Positions 6,518 through 9,253 of a DNA stretch of 9,253 nucleotides are shown here, piece by piece. Origin of the DNA: an uncultured Opitutales bacterium. Lineage in GTDB: Bacteria > Verrucomicrobiota > Verrucomicrobiia > Opitutales > Intestinicryptomonadaceae. Each line of letters begins with the position of its first letter. Position 1 is the stretch's first letter. Position numbers and translations under genes: made by a program. Below the pieces are notes generated by a model. That model saw nothing but the letters and a program-made list of their open reading frames with translations, was not told the origin of the DNA and made no database searches. Location: assembly GCA_900552245.1 (NCBI GenBank), contig URYY01000084.1, positions 1 to 9,253 on the forward strand, read 5' to 3'.

Positions 6518-8215
6518 TTACTCCTGATTATCCTGTTGCTGGCTCATAAGCGCCGCAAGCTTTGTAGCCCTCTCAACTGCTATGTGTATGTTTGAGCAGA
6601 TATTCTCCTCGCCTATGATTTTGGCTAGCCCCGACTTATATATCATCTGAAGCGGCTGCGAGTGCGTGCCGCTTAAAAGAAGTATGGCGCCGGTTGCGCG
6701 GATTTTGGCGTTTAAGCGCTCCAAGGCATTTATCGCGGTGGAATCTAAAGCCATTACGGTTCTCATCCTGAGAATTACGACTTTTGGAGGGGTCGCCATG
6801 CCGCGCAATACGCCGTCAAGCTTGTCGGCCGCCCCGAACATCAGCGCGCCAAATACTCTAAATATCATTACTCCGCGTGGAATTTTATAAGCCGCTATAG
6901 ATTCAAGGTTTTCCAAATTTTCCTCTCGCTCGTCGAATGGGTCTATGTGTGTCGAGTGGGTTATTCGCCTTATAAAAAACATTGCCGCAAGAAGCATACC
7001 TACCTCGACTGCTATCGTAAGGTCAAATATAACAGTTAGCAGGAAAGTCGCAATAAAGACGAAGGCGTCGCTTTTTGTCATCTTTGGAATAACTAGAAAT
7101 TCGCGCCAGTCGCCCATGTTGTAAGAGACCATAAAGAGAATCGCCGCAAGGCAGCTCATGGGGATATATTTTGCAAGAGGTGCTAAGGCTAGCAATATCA
7201 CAAGCAAAGTGAGAGAGTGCACGATACCAGCAATGGGAGTTCGCCCGCCATTTTTTACATTTGTCGCCGTTCTTGCGATTGCGCCCGTTGCCGGTATGCC
7301 TCCAAAAAATGGAGACACGATATTGGCTATTCCCTGGGCCATTAGCTCCTGATTAGAGTCGTGCTTATCCTCTATCATACCATCGGCAACCACTGCAGAT
7401 AAAAGCGACTCTATCGCGGCCAATATTGCAATTGTAAGAGCGGGAACTATTAGCCCCTTTAGCGCATGCCACTCAAAATCCGGCACTCTAAATGACGGCA
7501 GAGAATCCGGAATCCCGCCGAAGGTACTGCCTATAGTTGCCACGTCGAGTCCGAATATCAAGGCAAATAATGTTCCGAATACAAGCGCAACAACGGCACC
7601 GGGAAGGCGTCTGCGCCACTTTACGGGCCACAGGATTATTACGGCAATAGATGCCAGTGCTACCAGAGTCGTCTGCCAATCTATAGTTGGGAAGGCCTTG
7701 AATATGGCGGACATTTTTTCGACAAAGTCAGATGGCGGATTTTCCAATTTTAGGCCGAAGAAGTCCTTTATTTGCGTTGAAAAAATCACAACGGCTATTC
7801 CGTTTGTAAAGCCCATTGTTACTGGTCTTGGTATGTATTTTATGACAGAGCCCATCTTCATAAGCCCCATGGCAAACAACATTAGACCCGCCATAATAGT
7901 GCATATAAAGAGAGCCTGCAGCCCGTATGTCGCGACAACTCCCGATATAATAACCACAAAGGCGCCAGTTGGCCCGCCTATCTGAACCCTTGAACCTCCG
8001 AGGGCGGAAATTATAAAACCGGCTATAATTGCGGTAAATATGCCGGCCTCCGGCGAAACACCACTTGCAATGGCAAAGGCCATAGCTAAAGGCAGAGCTA
8101 AAATACCGACTATCACGCCGGAAGTCAGGTCTGATAGCAACGCATTTAAGGAATAGCCTCTCAAGCAATCGAGAAGCTTTGGATGAAATTTGAAGGGGTT
8201 GTGGGGCTTTTGCAT
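6518..8215 (-). CDS. SulP/SLC26-family inorganic anion transporter with C-terminal STAS domain
   Basis: A 565-residue inner-membrane protein. After a short cytosolic N-terminus there are roughly 12-14 hydrophobic segments between residues 29 and 415. The SulP hallmark GGSRVQIGGPTGAFVVII is at 73-90. A second conserved stretch, NQELMAQGIANIVSPFFGGI (288-307) leading into PATGAIARTATN, is also present. Residues about 440-555 form a cytosolic STAS domain with strand-helix pattern and the motif LDSTAINALERL (490-501). SulP members carry sulfate, bicarbonate, chloride or C4-dicarboxylates, usually by proton or sodium coupling. The substrate cannot be read from sequence, and there is no carbonic anhydrase or sulfur gene next door to help. 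Length is typical and the frame is intact. The ATG at 8215 gives the normal N-terminus; the bases before it (GCGTGTAAAAA) contain no Shine-Dalgarno. It is transcribed alone, towards clpX. Confidence 0.93.
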   Translation of the reverse strand: MQKPHNPFKFHPKLLDCLRGYSLNALLSDLTSGVIVGILALPLAMAFAIASGVSPEAGIFTAIIAGFIISALGGSRVQIGGPTGAFVVIISGVVATYGLQALFICTIMAGLMLFAMGLMKMGSVIKYIPRPVTMGFTNGIAVVIFSTQIKDFFGLKLENPPSDFVEKMSAIFKAFPTIDWQTTLVALASIAVIILWPVKWRRRLPGAVVALVFGTLFALIFGLDVATIGSTFGGIPDSLPSFRVPDFEWHALKGLIVPALTIAILAAIESLLSAVVADGMIEDKHDSNQELMAQGIANIVSPFFGGIPATGAIARTATNVKNGGRTPIAGIVHSLTLLVILLALAPLAKYIPMSCLAAILFMVSYNMGDWREFLVIPKMTKSDAFVFIATFLLTVIFDLTIAVEVGMLLAAMFFIRRITHSTHIDPFDEREENLENLESIAAYKIPRGVMIFRVFGALMFGAADKLDGVLRGMATPPKVVILRMRTVMALDSTAINALERLNAKIRATGAILLLSGTHSQPLQMIYKSGLAKIIGEENICSNIHIAVERATKLAALMSQQQDNQE

Positions 8216-8246
8216 TTTTTACACGCGGGAAAACTCTTAATGCGCG

Positions 8247-8265
8247 CGCAATTCAAAAAATTGCG
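8247..8265 (-). repeat. Hairpin in the 5' leader of the SulP gene
   Basis: CGCAATT (8247-8253) and AATTGCG (8259-8265) form a perfect seven-base stem with a five-base loop, 32-50 bases upstream of the SulP start. Further upstream, CTAAAG/CTTTAG (8292-8307) and TTAGAA/TTCTAA (8304-8322) form two more short inverted repeats. If the transcript begins upstream of them, the leader is structured. No riboswitch family is recognisable and no clear promoter could be picked. Confidence 0.35.
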
Positions 8266-8748
8266 GAGAGCCTTCCCAGAGTTTGTTGGAGCTAAAGCCA
8301 GCTTTAGAAATCAAAATTCTAAGCACCTTGCAAGATTTTTTTGTGTAAAATTTTAACAATAAAAACTCCGTTTTAACAGATGAGGTGCCAATTAACGCTC
8401 AGAGAATAAAAAAGGTAAAATTTATTACGCCGCAAAAGCGTCGGTAAGTCGCAATGCAAAATATCCAAACTTACGCATAAGTATAGATTTCCAAAAGATA
8501 TAATCCGAACGCAAGCTAAATATTGCCATCAATACTTTCAAATTTTAGATTAATGTAATGCATTCAAACTTTACCTGCATATTGATACTTCGCAAGTTGA
8601 GGTTCAAATCTCATATAAAAGCAGAAATATTTACTGAATCATAAGGAAGGCCTGCTTGTAATTCGCAATAAAAATATACCACTGGAATTTGTGCAAAACA
8701 TAGGAGGGAATCGCAGTTAGAAAACTAGTTAGTTCATTTATTTTTTAT

Positions 8749-8853
8749 TTAGTTCTGCCCCTTAAGAAAGTATTTAAAGAGGAAAGTACCTAAAATAATT
8801 GCGATTACTTTGATAAGGCTAAAGGCAAATAAAAGCCTAAACGATGAAAGCAT
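8749..8853 (-). CDS. Possible 34-residue single-span membrane peptide (unrecognised)
   Basis: A short ATG-to-TAA frame encoding 34 residues that starts MLSSFRLLFAFSLIKVIAII. A hydrophobic segment covers roughly residues 7-26, with single basic residues at 6 and 15, and the tail is basic (KYFLKGQN). This is the shape of small single-span membrane proteins and type I toxin peptides. Against it: the leader has no Shine-Dalgarno (though neither do the real genes here), no promoter or terminator is clear, and T-rich DNA readily encodes hydrophobic residues by chance. I do not recognise a family. Confidence 0.2.
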   Translation of the reverse strand: MLSSFRLLFAFSLIKVIAIILGTFLFKYFLKGQN

Positions 8854-9027
8854 AGACACACTTTATTCGGCAACTGCCTGCAAAGAATACACCTACACAA
8901 AAAATATTCCTGCTATTCATATGATGCGACATGACTTGCATTTTGCTGAGAAATATCCCTACGCTTAATACTTCAGTATTTGTGGAGTCTGCAAAAATTT
9001 AAAAGCTCCCCCAATCTGAAATCCTTA

Positions 9028-9082
9028 ACGGGGATTGTACTCGCATTCGCCTGCAAGGCGAACGTCTCGCCCTTCGGGTCTT
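9028..9082. repeat. 55-bp direct repeat, copy 1 (171-bp period)
   Basis: Identical over 55 bases to 9199-9253. It starts ACGGGGATTGTACTCGC and contains the stem TTCGCC/GGCGAA (9046-9051 with 9057-9062, loop TGCAA). To the left the match ends abruptly at A9028. To the right copy 1 continues into GGGTCTTTTTT...AAAAAGCTACCC (9076-9108), an imperfect long hairpin. Confidence 0.9.
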
Positions 9083-9131
9083 TTTTCGCTTCGCTCAAAA
9101 AGCTACCCAACTGAGGTTGGTCGAACCCCTC

Positions 9132-9147
9132 CGGGATTCTCATCCCG
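9132..9147. repeat. Short inverted repeat in the repeat unit
   Basis: CGGGAT (9132-9137) and ATCCCG (9142-9147) form a six-base stem with loop TCTC. With the stems at 9046-9062, 9076-9108 and 9160-9187, it makes the unit almost wholly foldable, which fits a structural or RNA-level element better than a coding one. Confidence 0.6.
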
Positions 9148-9156
9148 CGCGTACAC

Positions 9157-9187
9157 AAAAAAACCGCACCCCTTAAAGTGCGGTTTT
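9157..9187. terminator. Terminator-like hairpin inside the 171-bp repeat unit
   Basis: AAAACCGCAC (9160-9169) pairs perfectly with GTGCGGTTTT (9178-9187), ten pairs with an eight-base loop. On the minus strand the stem ends in seven T (complement of A9157-A9163), a good rho-independent terminator. On the plus strand the T-tract is only four. Transcription from the right, beyond the window, would end here. Confidence 0.7.
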
Positions 9188-9198
9188 CTGGCGTCCCC

Positions 9199-9253
9199 AC
9201 GGGGATTGTACTCGCATTCGCCTGCAAGGCGAACGTCTCGCCCTTCGGGTCTT
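9199..9253. repeat. 55-bp direct repeat, copy 2, cut by the window end
   Basis: Exact copy of 9028-9082, offset by 171 bases. It reaches the last base of the window, so the true repeat may be longer and further units may follow. On its left it is joined to TGGCGTCCCC, which copy 1 lacks. Confidence 0.9.

Larger units (their letters stand above)
8216..9027. other. Long AT-rich intergenic region without a convincing gene
   Basis: About 800 bases with no long open frame on either strand, no tRNA or rRNA and no insertion-sequence ends. It holds the SulP leader hairpins near 8247-8322, one possible small hydrophobic ORF on the minus strand (8749-8853), and a five-base hairpin AATAC/GTATT at 8967-8980. 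Reading short stretches in all frames gave no recognisable gene remnant. Confidence 0.5.

Noticed and set aside
7728..8168. 146-residue minus-strand ORF overlapping the SulP gene
   Set aside because: Out-of-frame shadow of the transporter; composition rich in Arg/Cys/Tyr with no domain.
8701..8712. Shine-Dalgarno-like TAGGAGGG on the plus strand
   Set aside because: No ATG, GTG or TTG lies at a usable distance, and the following frame meets stops at once. Genes in this window do not use such sites.
9189..9233. A functional tRNA-Ala gene
   Set aside because: The 5' strand of the T stem, a matching 5' acceptor strand and a properly spaced D-arm are missing, so no cloverleaf can form.
8973..9253. 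Minus-strand open frame containing QANASTIPV twice, as a protein gene
   Set aside because: It runs wholly through the hairpin-rich repeat, includes a terminator-like stem with a T-tract, has no recognisable domain and is open to the window edge. A noncoding repeat that happens to stay in frame is more likely.
9028..9253. CRISPR array
   Set aside because: Only two copies, 55 bp long, separated by 116 bases of structured DNA, with no short regular spacers and no cas genes nearby.

Overview
The window looks like a bacterial chromosome of moderate G+C with frequent AUA codons and AT-rich spacers. None of the five gene starts inside it has a recognisable Shine-Dalgarno sequence. That, together with a secreted beta-helix protein, a DUF4214-like tail and the sequence character of the trigger factor, makes me lean weakly to the PVC group (Verrucomicrobiota or Lentisphaerota). 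This is inference only: there is no rRNA or other phylogenetic marker to confirm it.

Layout. Positions 1-1038 (+) hold the 3' part of speA, biosynthetic arginine decarboxylase. The homology switches reading frame near 261-268, so the gene is frameshifted here or the sequence has an error. An intrinsic terminator follows at about 1050-1082. On the minus strand, 1313-2845 encodes an exported right-handed beta-helix protein of 510 residues with a DUF4214-like C-terminus. A divergent intergenic region (2846-3008) separates it from the plus-strand proteostasis cluster tig (trigger factor), clpP and clpX at 3009-6213. That cluster is closed by a strong terminator at 6254-6289 that could serve both strands. 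On the minus strand, 6518-8215 encodes a SulP-family anion transporter with a C-terminal STAS domain. The last kilobase (8216-9253) has no convincing large gene. It is AT-rich up to about 9027 and then becomes a GC-richer, hairpin-rich repeat with a 171-bp period that runs off the window.

How the genes work together. Trigger factor meets nascent chains at the ribosome, and ClpX unfolds substrates and feeds them to the ClpP peptidase. The order tig-clpP-clpX is a classic conserved proteostasis cluster. clpP and clpX are separated by one base and should be co-translated. A hairpin around the tig stop codon may uncouple tig from clpPX. The arginine decarboxylase (agmatine and polyamine synthesis), the secreted beta-helix protein and the transporter look like independent transcription units.

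I see no complete new defence or mobile system. The points most worth a second look are the speA frameshift, the terminal 171-bp repeat (open in one frame for whole units and containing tRNA-like pieces), a possible 34-residue membrane peptide, and the hairpin across the tig stop codon.
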